Origin: Cornus controversa
Taxonomy: Eukaryota; Streptophyta; Magnoliopsida; Cornales; Cornaceae
Length of the DNA stretch: 64,000 nt
Assembly (NCBI GenBank): GCA_026545225.1
Contig: CM048853.1
Span: 48,533,755-48,597,754 of the forward strand
Direction: 5' to 3'
Part shown: positions 35,421 through 45,671 of the stretch, one piece after another
How positions within the stretch are numbered: position 1 is the stretch's first letter
How the letters are laid out: the number at the start of each line of letters is the position of its first letter
Made by a program: the position numbers and the translations under genes
The notes under the pieces: generated by a model
What the model saw: the letters and a program-made list of their open reading frames with translations, nothing else
Told to the model about the DNA's origin: nothing
The model's database searches: none

Positions 35421-35929
35421 AGGTTTTTCTATGCATTGCAGTTGATTTTTGGTAAAGATGGGCTAGTTTTTTTAAACTGTAATTAAACAAGAATTTTGGT
35501 TTTAAATTTTTTAATTGAAAGGAAAACAATATGGAGTCAAATTGAAAGTGACACATCAAGGAATTTTCTTGTCACTTAATTCATGCATATATAAAAATGC
35601 AATTTAGAGAAACACAGTTATCAGATCTTTCAGTCATTTGTTAATTTTGAATGAGCTTTCTTGTGTTCTTTTCCACCATATATCCGCTAGTTTTGTTTTG
35701 TCTGGGCAGCCACTTTGTCAAAAATTGGGTGTATTTTGAAGAATTCTTTATATACATTTTGCCTTTGCATTGTTGATTTTGATCGTGCTCTGTTCGTGCT
35801 GTGTCATGGTGGTTTTTGCTCTTTAAAAGTGCACGCATTGTACATCTAAAACAATTAGCAGGAAGTTCTTTTGTTCCAGCCGTTTCTTGAAGTAAAAAGA
35901 AATTTTTTGGGGCAGCTCATTCCTTGTGT

Positions 35930-36205
35930 GCAATTGAGGGCAAGCATTTGCAATTATAAGGTTGCTCCATTTTGACTTGAGGTCATGGGATTGAAATAGG
36001 GAAACAGTCTCTCCGCTTGAGAAGGTAAGGTTGCGTATATCTAACCCCCCTAGACCCCGCAATGACGGGAGGCTTATGCAATGAGTTTGCTAATTCCTTG
36101 TGGAGGTCATGAGTTTGAAACTAGGAAACCAATGTTGCATACATCTGACTCTCTTTAAATTTCACAATAACGAGAGTTTCCTGCACGGAGTTTGTCCATT
36201 CCTTG
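35930..36205 (+). mobile_element. Two tandem Au-SINE copies
   Basis: The first copy (to about 36097) shows the Au-SINE body: GAGGTCATGGGATTGAAA (a weak B box), GGTAAGGTTGCGTATATCTA, CCTAGACCCCGC and GACGGGAGGCTTATGCAATG. The second (about 36103-36205) repeats the same order in diverged form: GAGGTCATGAGTTTGAAAC, TTGCATACATCTGACTC, ACGAGAGTTTCCTGCACGGA. Au-SINEs are short tRNA-derived retroposons found across angiosperms. Confidence 0.75.
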
Positions 36206-36394
36206 CATGAGATTATTGATTCCTTTTAATCTAATGTGACTCATCCTGAATCTTGATTGAGTCCACCTAAGGTTAGGCACCTTGACAAAAGCTACAGCTC
36301 ATACAAATAGTTAGGTTGAATTCAGCCTTTTGACATCGGTCAACTTCTAGTATAAATGTACATGAAATTAGTTGTTCATAAATTAGCTTGAGCC

Positions 36395-36567
36395 TGTTTG
36401 TTAAGTAACGAGTTGAATTGGAATAACATTTTCGGGTTTTTAAATAAACAAGTTCGTGGCCTATACTAATATGAACACAAGTAAACAAGTTTTAGTGAAA
36501 TCTATTCACTTGGTTCATTAAGCTCAAACGTATTCACAAGTAGGCTTGTTAAGGCTTTGATCATTTG
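36395..36567. repeat. Dispersed repeat shared with 40746-40900
   Basis: GTTAAGTAACGAGTTGA, TAAACAAGTTC, AATCTATTCACTT and CGTTAAGGCTTTGA-like landmarks occur in the same order here and at 40746-40900. This is probably a degenerate hAT MITE of the class seen at 36867. It directly precedes the displaced MPH1 fragment. Confidence 0.55.
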
Positions 36568-37480
36568 CAGGTTAAATCTGCATACCAGTTGGACGCTTCA
36601 GTTTGAAGCTCTATTATCTCTTAGGCAATTAAAATAAGATGTCTTTCTAAAATGGTAAAAAGTCATCAGTGATTTTTCTTTAATACCAATAATTGTATAC
36701 TATTGAATAAATATTTAGCATGGATTATATGGTCAATGGAAACAAGATCTCCTTCTTCCTTATAGTTATACTATTTCTTTAATACCAATAATTGTATACT
36801 AGTGAATAAGTTCATTGCAGCTTTGAATAGATATTTTGCATGGATTATATGGTCAATGGAAGCAAGTAGAGCTGCAAAAAACTGAGCTGAGTTTGAGTAT
36901 ATTTGGGCTCGAACTTGTTTGTTTATGGGCTCAACTCAGACTCGTGACGAGCTTGAAAAGTTTAGTTCGGGCTCAGCTCATTTAATAAAAAATCTTATTC
37001 AGACTCAATTTGAACTTGTGTTCAAGATTGTTTTAGCTTGATCATGAACATAAATGAGCCTACACAAGCCTATGTTCATCAACATGCTCATAAGCTTACA
37101 AGCCCTATACGAGTATTGTTTACTAACATAAATGAGCCTAAATGAGCTCATGTTCACGAGTCGAATCCAATACTGTTCTGGATCGGCTTCTTTAATAAAC
37201 GAGCCCAAAAATTGAGCTCGAGCTTGGCTCATTAATTTACTTAATGAACAAGTCTGGCCCTTAACGAGCCTGAGCTATTCATGAATAACTTGGTTCGTTT
37301 GCAGTCCTAAAAGCAAGATCTCCTTCTTCCTTATGGTCATGTTATTTTGGAAAAATGTAGTTCCTCTTTCTTTTCCTTTACATTAATTGTTCTTTTAGTC
37401 CATTGATTATTGATGCTTCTAAATAACTATAAGTTGATAACAATTTTATGATTTATAATTTTCCAAGGTAAGTTCAGTGT
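36568..37480 (+). pseudogene. Displaced copy of the MPH1 3' end and 3' UTR
   Basis: The copy starts with coding sequence equivalent to SAYQPDAST plus stop, here reading SAYQLDASV, then TGA. It continues through 3' UTR matches to MPH1. A block of about 110 bp (ACCAATAATTGTATACTA to ATATGGTCAATGGAA) is repeated twice (36686-36745 and 36779-36860). A hAT element then interrupts the copy at 36867, after which the UTR match resumes at AGCAAGATCTCCTTCTTCC. No other MPH1 exon is present, so this is a 3' fragment without coding capacity. Confidence 0.85.
36867..37309. mobile_element. hAT-type MITE inside the displaced MPH1 copy
   Basis: The element starts TAGAGCTGCAAA and ends TTTGCAGTCCTA, imperfect inverted termini of hAT type. 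It is flanked by GAAGCAAG (36859-36866) and AAAGCAAG (37310-37317), an 8-bp target duplication with one change. The undisturbed site exists at MPH1 itself (GGAAGCAAGATCTCC around 23599-23613), which confirms the boundaries. The interior is full of GAGCTC and TCATGAACATAAATGAGCC-like repeats and non-coding. Confidence 0.88.
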
Positions 37481-37569
37481 GGCTGCATTTGATTATGGCT
37501 ACAACTTGTGTGGGTTAAACCTAACTCGAGCTGAACCCAAAATGGTTCTAAATTAAAACTTTTGGGTTG

Positions 37570-39500
37570 GGCTATCACGCCCCGATTTTTAATACTCGTA
37601 AGGGCGTGGAAAATGGAGGTGATTAAGTTAAACATAACACCTTTCACTGATAATTATGCTCTAATACCACGCTGTCATGCTCCGACTTCTAACACTCGGT
37701 TGAAACGAGGGAAATGGGGGTGATTAAGTAAGGGTTGGTTGGTTGGTTTACATACATGGACCTCTCAAGTCCGGGTACCTAACTCCTAGTGTAGTTAGAA
37801 TCTAAAATTAAAACTTATCCCATTAGAAAGAGGGTTTAAAAATACTCAATTTCAAAAAAAGAGTCACTTGATTCGAGTTTAAAACAAAGAAGATTTACCC
37901 ATTTGAAGTTAGAGTAAAAATTTGTCAAGGCTGTGAATAGTGCGCTCGAATGCTTTTAAAAAGGGCTTGAGCACTTTTTGTCCAGTGGCCTCCCAATCTA
38001 TATGTCCCACCCCAGAATCCGGACTATCGAAAAGTCCCCCGGTCTGAGTCCGAACTCAGGGTTGTGAGGTGTCATGATTGTCCGGTCATCATCCCATAAC
38101 CAGAACAACCATGGCAAATTACCATTACTCACCCTCTGCTCCGTTACGGACCATCGAGACTAACCCATGAAAGCTTAATCATAATCATACCTACAAAGTG
38201 TACATGCATAAGTATATGAGTCAATTCTTACAAGTGCGTCCCATATTAGAGCATAAGCATATTTTAAGTTCCTTTACAAAAATTATGATCATCATTCAGT
38301 GTAATTAATCAAACCTGTCACTTTGATTAATCGCAACCCTCATTATGATTAATTAAAGTTAAGGTTACAATCAATCGAAGTTGCGATCAATCGCAGTTGT
38401 ATCATAGGTTCTATCGGAACTCACTGGAATTGGTCTCTATTGTAAAGCTAAAATTTCGATTGATCAAAATGGCATTTTCGATCTGCGATTAATTAAAGTG
38501 AAGCTTACAATCAATCGCAAGTCTTCTGAAGCTGTTTCCTGCAGAACTCCTCAAGTGTCCATTTTTATGACTTAATTCTCATCCTTAACATGCAATGCTC
38601 TCAATTCATCATTTCGTCAACTTAATCATTCCCACAATAGTCATACATACATAAATGATCATAAATGAAAATTTAAAATCATCATTCCCATAACTTAGCA
38701 TTTGCCCGTTTCCAAAACAATACATATAAATGTATAAAATCATAAAGCATATTCAATCACATGTTCCCGAAACATTAAAGATCATATACATGAACAATAT
38801 ATGCATTTAGTCCACATCTCAGACATGCATTTCAAATATAGATACGAAATGTTCTCAAAAGAAAGTTAGCTATGCTCCACACCAACTCATGGTTGGAAAG
38901 ACTCCGCCACTTCTTTGTCATGTCCTGAAAAGAGTTAATATACATGAGATGAGCTCCTGCATGCTCAGCAAAAATGTCTAAAACACAATTCCTCAAGTTT
39001 CGTGAATACCACATAACACATAATCATATTATATGTTCAAACAAGTTCACAAATAATTATTCATGCCATGCATCATGTTTTGATATGCATAGTGACATGT
39101 TCCTCCCATGTGTCTAACACACACACAACCTAGAATTCAGACTCCAGTGACAGTCCATCCGATATTCTATTCCTTTCTCTTTTGAACATCCGAACTCCAT
39201 TGTCGGTCTATCAGATATTTTAATCAAACTCTTTTGTCGGTCCATCCGATTTTATAATCGAACTCCTTAGTCGGTCCATTCGGTGCTCCTTTCTCTCCAC
39301 ATGCACCCCCATAGCCATGTGTGTAAATGTACATATTAGTACATTATGTGTGGTGTTGTGTAATACCATAAGAAAGGCTATTGATTGGTATATTGGATAG
39401 TGCAAAACTCTATATACACGTGCATATGGTGTATTGTGTTGTATCTTAAATGAAAGTGAATAAGAGCTCTCATTTCTCTTTTTTTACCATTTCTCTTGTA
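37570..39500 (-). mobile_element. Gypsy-like LTR sequence in reverse orientation
   Basis: GCTCTAATACCACGCTGTCATGCTCC at about 37658-37684 reads, on the minus strand, as an LTR end (GGAGCATGACA) followed by a decayed primer site (TGGTATTAGAGC). A similar edge, ATCACGCCCCGATTTTTAAT, lies 95 bp to the left. The LTR body would run right across AT- and repeat-rich DNA with GATTAATCGCA/GCGATTAATT steps (38300-38520). Its far end is not defined and no pol domain is visible. Confidence 0.45.
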
Positions 39501-39749
39501 TTTTAGCTTCATATCGGCGTGTTGCACCTTTAGTGGTACTCTCTCCTATATTTATAATAGTTCATACAGTTTGTTTCATGTTGTTCATATTGCTCGTGAC
39601 GTTCATACGATTTATATGTTTGTATATGTATATATGCATGATTTATGTATTTATATACATAAGTATTAATAGGTATTCCATATCTATATACCATGGGCTC
39701 ATTATAATATTTATTTTCCAATTTTTCACACTTGCATTCCTCTTATGTT

Positions 39750-40020
39750 TTTTTCTAAGAAAGTAAAATTATTCAATTGTTATTCAACATAAAAAGCACT
39801 CACACTTCGCTACAATATTCTTTCTTTCTTGCAAAGTTTTTTTTTTTAAAAAAAATCAGAATTACCACCAATAATAAGCATATATCATCTTCCACCTTAA
39901 AAGAGTAGTAAACGTGTTGAGTCCAAAATTTATGAGATTTAGAGGTAAATAAATTTATGGTTAGAAACAAGAAAATAACATCTTCACATGCAGAGTTAAG
40001 ATTGCATACATTAGATCTTT
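39750..40020 (+). repeat. Distal part of the displaced duplication
   Basis: Sequence from CTAAGAAAGTAAAATTATTC to GTGTTGAGTCCAAAATTTATG aligns in order with 24210-24560 downstream of MPH1. The duplication was therefore longer than the MPH1 UTR and has been split by later insertions. Confidence 0.6.
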
Positions 40021-40317
40021 TCGATCGATACACAAATGAGAAGCCAATCCTTAAATCGTGGGAGGAAAAGGCAGAAAAGTGAGCCCATGCACTAAGTTTG
40101 CTCTTTAAAATTTATGGTTAGAAGTTAGAGTATGGAAAAAGACCCTGTTTTAAATGTTCATTATGCCTGCAATTGTTTGAAAGTATACTTTTAGACAATA
40201 GATTGGTCTACATGAAAAAATGTTTGATTTTCGAATTATATTTTAAAGATGCATGATAAAACGACTTAATGATTACCTTGACCTTTGTGCCTTCCCTCTC
40301 CGAGCATAACAACATCT

Positions 40318-40406
40318 CTAGAAAACATGGATACAGATACAACTTGATAAAGAAACATAATACGACAAATTTTAATAAAATAAGATACAGATAAGACATG
40401 AATACG

Positions 40407-40450
<44 letters not shown>

Positions 40451-40757
40451 TAATATAAATAATAAATTTTTGCCATTTTATACATATAATCATGAATGAA
40501 ATCATTAATTTGAAGCTTAGAGCTGTTATTTGTGTTTTCTTAAATTTTATATTATTTTTATAATTAACTTATAATATTTTTTAAATTACTTTGAATTCCA
40601 TTATTCTAAAAAAATAATTACAAAATCAGCCCATCCTATTCTAAAAGTGTCCAAAAGAAAAATGTGTCCACGTTCATATCATGTCTAACCAGAAAATAAA
40701 ATATTCAAATTTCAAGACACTTCTAATCAGACACATCCATGTCTGTGTTCGTCTGTT
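40318..40757. mobile_element. MITE family A copy 3 (decayed right end)
   Basis: It starts CTAGAAAACATGGATA. It shares with 12488-12957, in order, CATATAATCATGAATGAAAT, AATTCCATT..TTCTAA, AATAATTACAAAA and AAAATAAAATATTCAA. An (AT)n run at 40409-40444 sits where copy 1 has a shorter AT run. The right terminus is not recognisable. Confidence 0.6.
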
Positions 40758-41463
40758 AAGTAACGAGTTGAGTTCCGAACAACATTTTTGCGCTTTTAAG
40801 TAAACAAGTTCAGTTGGAAGAATCTATTCACTTATTAAGCTCGTAAACATATTCACAAGTAGACTCGTTAAGGCTTTGAACATTTGTTGGTTAATTAGGA
40901 CTTGTTTGGATTTATAATCAAATTCTCCTAGTTAATCTTGATCTCAAGTTTAACTCTGAAGTTCAGTTTGAGAATGAGCTGAAAATTTGTTAAAAGAGCT
41001 ATACAAGTTGAATTCGAGCATTCATGCATGGGTTAATTTAAGTTTGAGTTGAGTTGGAATCGTGATTCAATTGCAATCCTCCTAATTTCAACATGTTGAC
41101 ATAATTTATAATCTATAATCTGATGATCGAGTTGATTTTATGATTATAAGCTCATTCCATACCGGACTTTGAAAGAAGCTTGTAGAGTTTGGGAAGGGGT
41201 TTTGATTGATCAAAAAGGAGAATCTACTTCAATCCATATTTCCTTAGAACTCTGATCGATTTTTTAGTCTATCAATAATAGGAGATCATATGAAAATTGT
41301 AATTGCGTCCTTCCTTTCCTTAATTTCTTTTAATCTAATTCATAACAATTTTTGCATTGAACCCACAAATGCATGTATTAATTTTTGAGTTACATCAAGA
41401 TCATTAGAACGATTTTAAAAAATAATTAAAAGATTCATCACAACATTCTTCATTATTTTACAG

Positions 41464-41975
41464 ATTTATTAAAGGAAAAATTACCACCAAATCCTACTTT
41501 TCTCATGAAATACAAATATATAAGTCCCATAAATTTGTTTTAGGACCAACAAGTCTTACTTTTAAATTTTTTTTCCAATAAACTTTAAATCACTATCTTT
41601 CATTTATACCCTTGCTACATTAAATATGAAATTTAGGCTCAAACTTTCATTTATAAATTTACAAAAGTAGATGTAACATTTAAATAAATAAAAAAGGTAA
41701 CATTTATTGACTTTTTTATAGAATTTTTATTTTTTGTGTATTATAGTTGTCGTGAATTCGACACAAGATTTTTTAATTAAATTAATTATTACTAAAACTC
41801 ATAATGCAATATTCATTAATTAACCAAAATTTAAAGGAATATATATATTTTTTAATTTATAGTTACAAAATTTTTCTCATATTTAATAAGAGTAAATGAA
41901 ATATATCTTGGTCCTAAAGAAATTTTACTTGTTTTCAATGAAAAAAAAAAAGTAGGACTTGATAATAGTTTTCCA
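41464..41975. mobile_element. Mutator-type MITE, family B copy 1
   Basis: The left side GGAAAAATTACCACCAAATCCTACTTTT and the right side AAAAGTAGGACTTGATAATAGTTTTCC are inverted copies. The same termini bound the larger element at 55.5 kb. The interior is AT-rich and non-coding. Confidence 0.55.
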
Positions 41976-42715
41976 TCGTTACTAAAATTTGGTATTATAA
42001 TTGTTGACTCTCTGTTAGGGTTTGTTTTGCTGTTTAATTCAAGGAAGGAAGAGTGTGTGTTACCACTGTTGTCGCTGTTATTGCCCTATATTAAACTTTA
42101 TAAAGAAACATTTATTATGTCTTACCCAACAAAAGAAAAGATGAATAGTAATTTAGGACAAAATATAATGATTTAATCCACCGCAAACAATATCCATTAT
42201 CCACCATTCTTGCTCCAAACACACCATAGCCATGGAACAAGCCATGGAACCCTTGTTTTCAGTTTTTTATTTATTTATTTTTTTTATTTAGTGGATTTGA
42301 GGGTATCTTAAACCTTGAGTTGAACTAATTTCCTACGTTTATGACATGCTCACAAACCGTGCTATGAATAAAGAAAAGAAAAGATAGAAGGTCCATTTCA
42401 TAAGCATCGGACTATATTACATGAACTCCTCAATATTAAGTGAAAATTATATTACATGAACTCCTTAATATTGAGTGAAATATTTTTATTTGATGAGAGA
42501 TTATTTGATACTTCTGATATGAAATATATGTCAAATACTTTTGGTTTAATATGCATTTAAAAATCATGTTCAATAATTTAATTTTATCATATTATTTTTT
42601 CAAAACAACTGAAATGCCAATATTGCATAGTTTTACATAAAGACGTCATTTTACTTGAAAAATAAAATAAAAATACAAAAGATAATAAAAATACCAAAAG
42701 CCATTGCTTGTCCTC

Positions 42716-43712
42716 TCAAGACATCTTGAATGCCAGACCTGAGCCACCCAACTTCTCATCCATGACATTAGACAGTCGCTCAACCATCAAGGGTGTGAAA
42801 TAGTTAGCCCAGTCACCCACCTCACCTTTCCTGAACAATTTCTCATTTTCAATGTTCATAATAGATTTGCCAGTCTTGTTCACCTCCTTCATGTTCTGAA
42901 AACTACATAGCCTTGATATATCTTCAATCACTCCCTCTCTCTCTTCCTCCAAAGAAAAAGGACATCCCAAGAACTTGGCAGTCCTTTTCAACTGAAAGGT
43001 GGTATCTTCTTTGATGTCCTCATATTTCAGAGACAACACCTTGTGGGGACTCTCCAAGCTCTGCTTCCAGTAACCCAACATATGGATTATGGTCCCAATA
43101 AGGCCCAAACCCCACAACCCCCTTGCAGTACATGTCAAAAGCTTCATCAAGCAAAAAAGGGCCCAAAGTTTCAGGTCTCAGCTTGCTGAGGAAATGCCAG
43201 ATAGAGATAAAGGTGTCAAAGGGATTCCGGCATATATACACAATCCGGCAGCCGGAATTCTTAACAGAGCCTGGCAACGAGGCGAAGGGCACATGGGTGG
43301 AAAAAAGTCTCGGGGAAGGAAGGGCAGAGAGGTCAGGAAGCTGGTTGTTTGCATAGAGCTTGTACTCGAGGAAAGGTACAAGGTCATGAGGGTTGTGGGT
43401 GAGCAAGGGATGGTTGTTCTGGCCCCGGAAATGCTTCCGGTTCACGACTGCAAATACGAGCGCTTTCAGCCAGGTGGTGCCGGATTTCGGTATGGTGGCC
43501 AGGATGACATCGTTGTCTAGTGCCTGGAAGTGTGTCTGTGTTGAGACTATAGTCTGAATCTCCTTTGGCTGGCACCAAAAGCCCTGGAATAGATAGAGAT
43601 GAGGCGTTCTCCAACCTCTCTCTCTTGGAAGAGACTCGAGCAGTTCTTTGTATTCATGGCTTACCTCTTCCAATTCTTCTGATTGGTTATTGATCAAGTT
43701 GGTGACACCCAT
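42716..43712 (-). pseudogene. Cytosolic sulfotransferase (SOT family), intronless, broken by a 7-nt frameshift
   Basis: Plant SOTs move sulfate from PAPS to hydroxyl groups of small molecules such as flavonols, hydroxyjasmonates or steroids. ATG is at 43712 and the stop at 42716-42718. The first frame carries the PAPS-binding loop PKSGTTWLKAL, the catalytic-His segment STHVPFASLP and the 3'-phosphate site YICRNPFDTFISIW. The second carries [24 protein letters not shown] and the C-terminal [14 protein letters not shown]. The frames meet at 43083-43089, in the conserved YWDH/LGYWK stretch. There, seven extra bases form a near-tandem repeat (minus strand CCATAAT|CCATATG). Without them the gene would have about 329 codons, the normal length. 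As it stands, translation ends 24 codons into the wrong frame, at 43020. The usual Lys after GDW is Ala here. It could be a recent pseudogene or an assembly error. Confidence 0.88.
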
Positions 43713-43789
43713 TGAAAATAGTGCTAGTAGTAGCAGAGATTTATTTCCATGAAACTAGCTCATGAAACTATCTCACTCCTACTCACACA

Positions 43790-43806
43790 CACATATATAT
43801 ATATAG
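43790..43806 (-). promoter_or_regulatory. Possible TATA region of the sulfotransferase
   Basis: A TATATATATATA run lies about 80-95 bp before the ATG on the minus strand, a usual TATA distance for a short leader. It may equally be just a microsatellite. Confidence 0.35.
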
Positions 43807-44114
43807 ATCTTGAGCCTACCTTCACGTTTAGAATGTGGATAAGAAACTGATAGTACTACACATGAATATATCACACCACATATTCTTTACACATTAAATG
43901 AAATGTGTACCCTTATGGCTATTTTCACGTTTGTAGATCACTGTCTTATATATTATATGAACAACTAACTCATGCCAGCTTGTAACTCTCTCATTATTTT
44001 CTATTTCTTTTATCTCATTTAAGGGTAGATGCCAACTCAACAAATGGCCATGCGTGGGGCTTGATTATCTGGACAAAGTCCATTATCTACCCTTGTTGTC
44101 CTAGTGAGAGAAAT

Positions 44115-44305
44115 TAACATGATTTGACATATACAAGCATACATGAGTCTGGATTTCGAGAAATTATTAGATGGTGAGTGACTATATGGTCCCGACTAAT
44201 CACAGACAAACACATCACCTCACCAATTGTGCCGGCTTTTTGGTGATGATGTGTCTGTCTGCAAATGACGAGATGTAATCTCGGACCATCAAAAAATTTC
44301 ACATT
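44115..44305. repeat. Foldback repeat
   Basis: AGACAAACACATCACCTCACCA and TGGTGATGATGTGTCTGTCT are inverted copies about 16 bases apart. They are flanked by ATGGTCC/GGACCAT and AAATTATT/AAAAAATTTC. This is a small MITE-like hairpin, related in its outer bases to the one at 44.8 kb. Confidence 0.55.
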
Positions 44306-44821
44306 TTCATGATGTTGTCTTCTTAGGGATAGCTGTCTAAATTTTTCTGATGGTGGTGAGATAATTTTGGATGATATTTTTTGCTGAGTTTGATATCCAT
44401 TGTTGTGCTCCTTACTAGCTTGTTAACTTATTTATTTGAGACAGCTGGTGATCGGACACGATGACAATGTATGTTCCATCTTCATAGGGACCATTTTTTA
44501 AATTCTTTTAATGATAGTTGTTCAGTTTCGGAAGATTGTTTGATATGATATATACATTGTTGGACTCATTTCTAACAATTTAATCTTTTAAGATAGTTAA
44601 TATGTTTCATGGTATCAAAGTTTTTGTTCTGCGATTTGTTCCATTCAAGTCTCTCTTTGTATTTGCTATAGAAATCTGCAAAAAATTTCTGTTTTTTTTT
44701 AGCTCTTTACATGCACCATGGAACCCCAGTTAGTGAAGATGCAAGCTTGATTTATTTTATTAGACTTATTCTCTTTTTTACTACTAATTTGGGACTAGTC
44801 AGTATTCAGAAATTATTACAT

Positions 44822-44904
44822 GGTCTGGGACCATGTGGTCCCGGCTATTCACAAGCTTCCATGCAATAGCTTGTGATTGGTCGGGACCACATGGTTCCAA
44901 ATTT
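44822..44904. repeat. Near-perfect palindrome, about 83 bp
   Basis: The left arm GGGACCATGTGGTCCCGGCT continues ATTCACAAGCT. The right arm, AGCTTGTGATTGG followed by TCGGGACCACATGGTTCC, is its reverse complement with three or four mismatches. The loop is about 14 nt. It could be a very short foldback transposon; no target duplication is certain. Confidence 0.7.
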
Positions 44905-44999
44905 TGCAATTTTTATTTTATTTTTGGATAGTTAGAGTTATGTAGTACCAATAATTTATTCTTTTGTTGGTACGCATGCTTTCATTTGTTTCACCAATA

Positions 45000-45633
45000 A
45001 CATGCAATTGATAGGCATTTTAGCGTTTCAATCTCAAATGCATTTGATTGCAATTGCCAAAAATTTAGGGTTTCTTTCTGTTCTTACGCATATTTGGCCT
45101 TATTACCCTCTCATCTTTGAATATTTATTTTTTCGGTAATTAAAAAAGGAAGAGTCTCATCTTTGAATTTGTTGGTATCAGATGGTTAAGAATTTACAGA
45201 ATCATGTATTGGCTGTCATGTGATGGCTTGGATGTATATAGATTAGGGAAACCGTTTTGATTGCTTTTTCTCCTTTTTCTTCTTCAAATTTTTTTCCCCC
45301 GATTTTGAAGGTCTACATTCTGATGACTTTATTTATATATATATATATATATATAAAGAAAGTGGTCCTGCTGCGTGACGATGCTATTTAGTAATTTTCC
45401 TCATATTTTCTAATAGATGATGTTATCCAAATCTATTAATCGAGAATTTTTTATTCTTTGGATAAGACTAAAATTTAATCTTATTCATTAGATAATATAT
45501 AAAAAATAGGAGCTGATATTCGCCCTCCACTAATATTCTTAAGCTCCACCGAACCCTAAGAAATCGTAACTAAACCGAACCGAACCGTTCACTGCGGTTC
45601 CAATTTCAAGTCAAGAAACCAGAACCGGTAGAA

Positions 45634-45671
<38 letters not shown>

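Noticed and set aside
40208..40505. Minus-strand frames with IYIYIYIY tracts
   Set aside because: They come from an (AT)n run within a MITE.
43089..43520. Plus-strand 143-codon frame over the sulfotransferase
   Set aside because: It is a shadow of the conserved minus-strand gene and has no recognisable motif.
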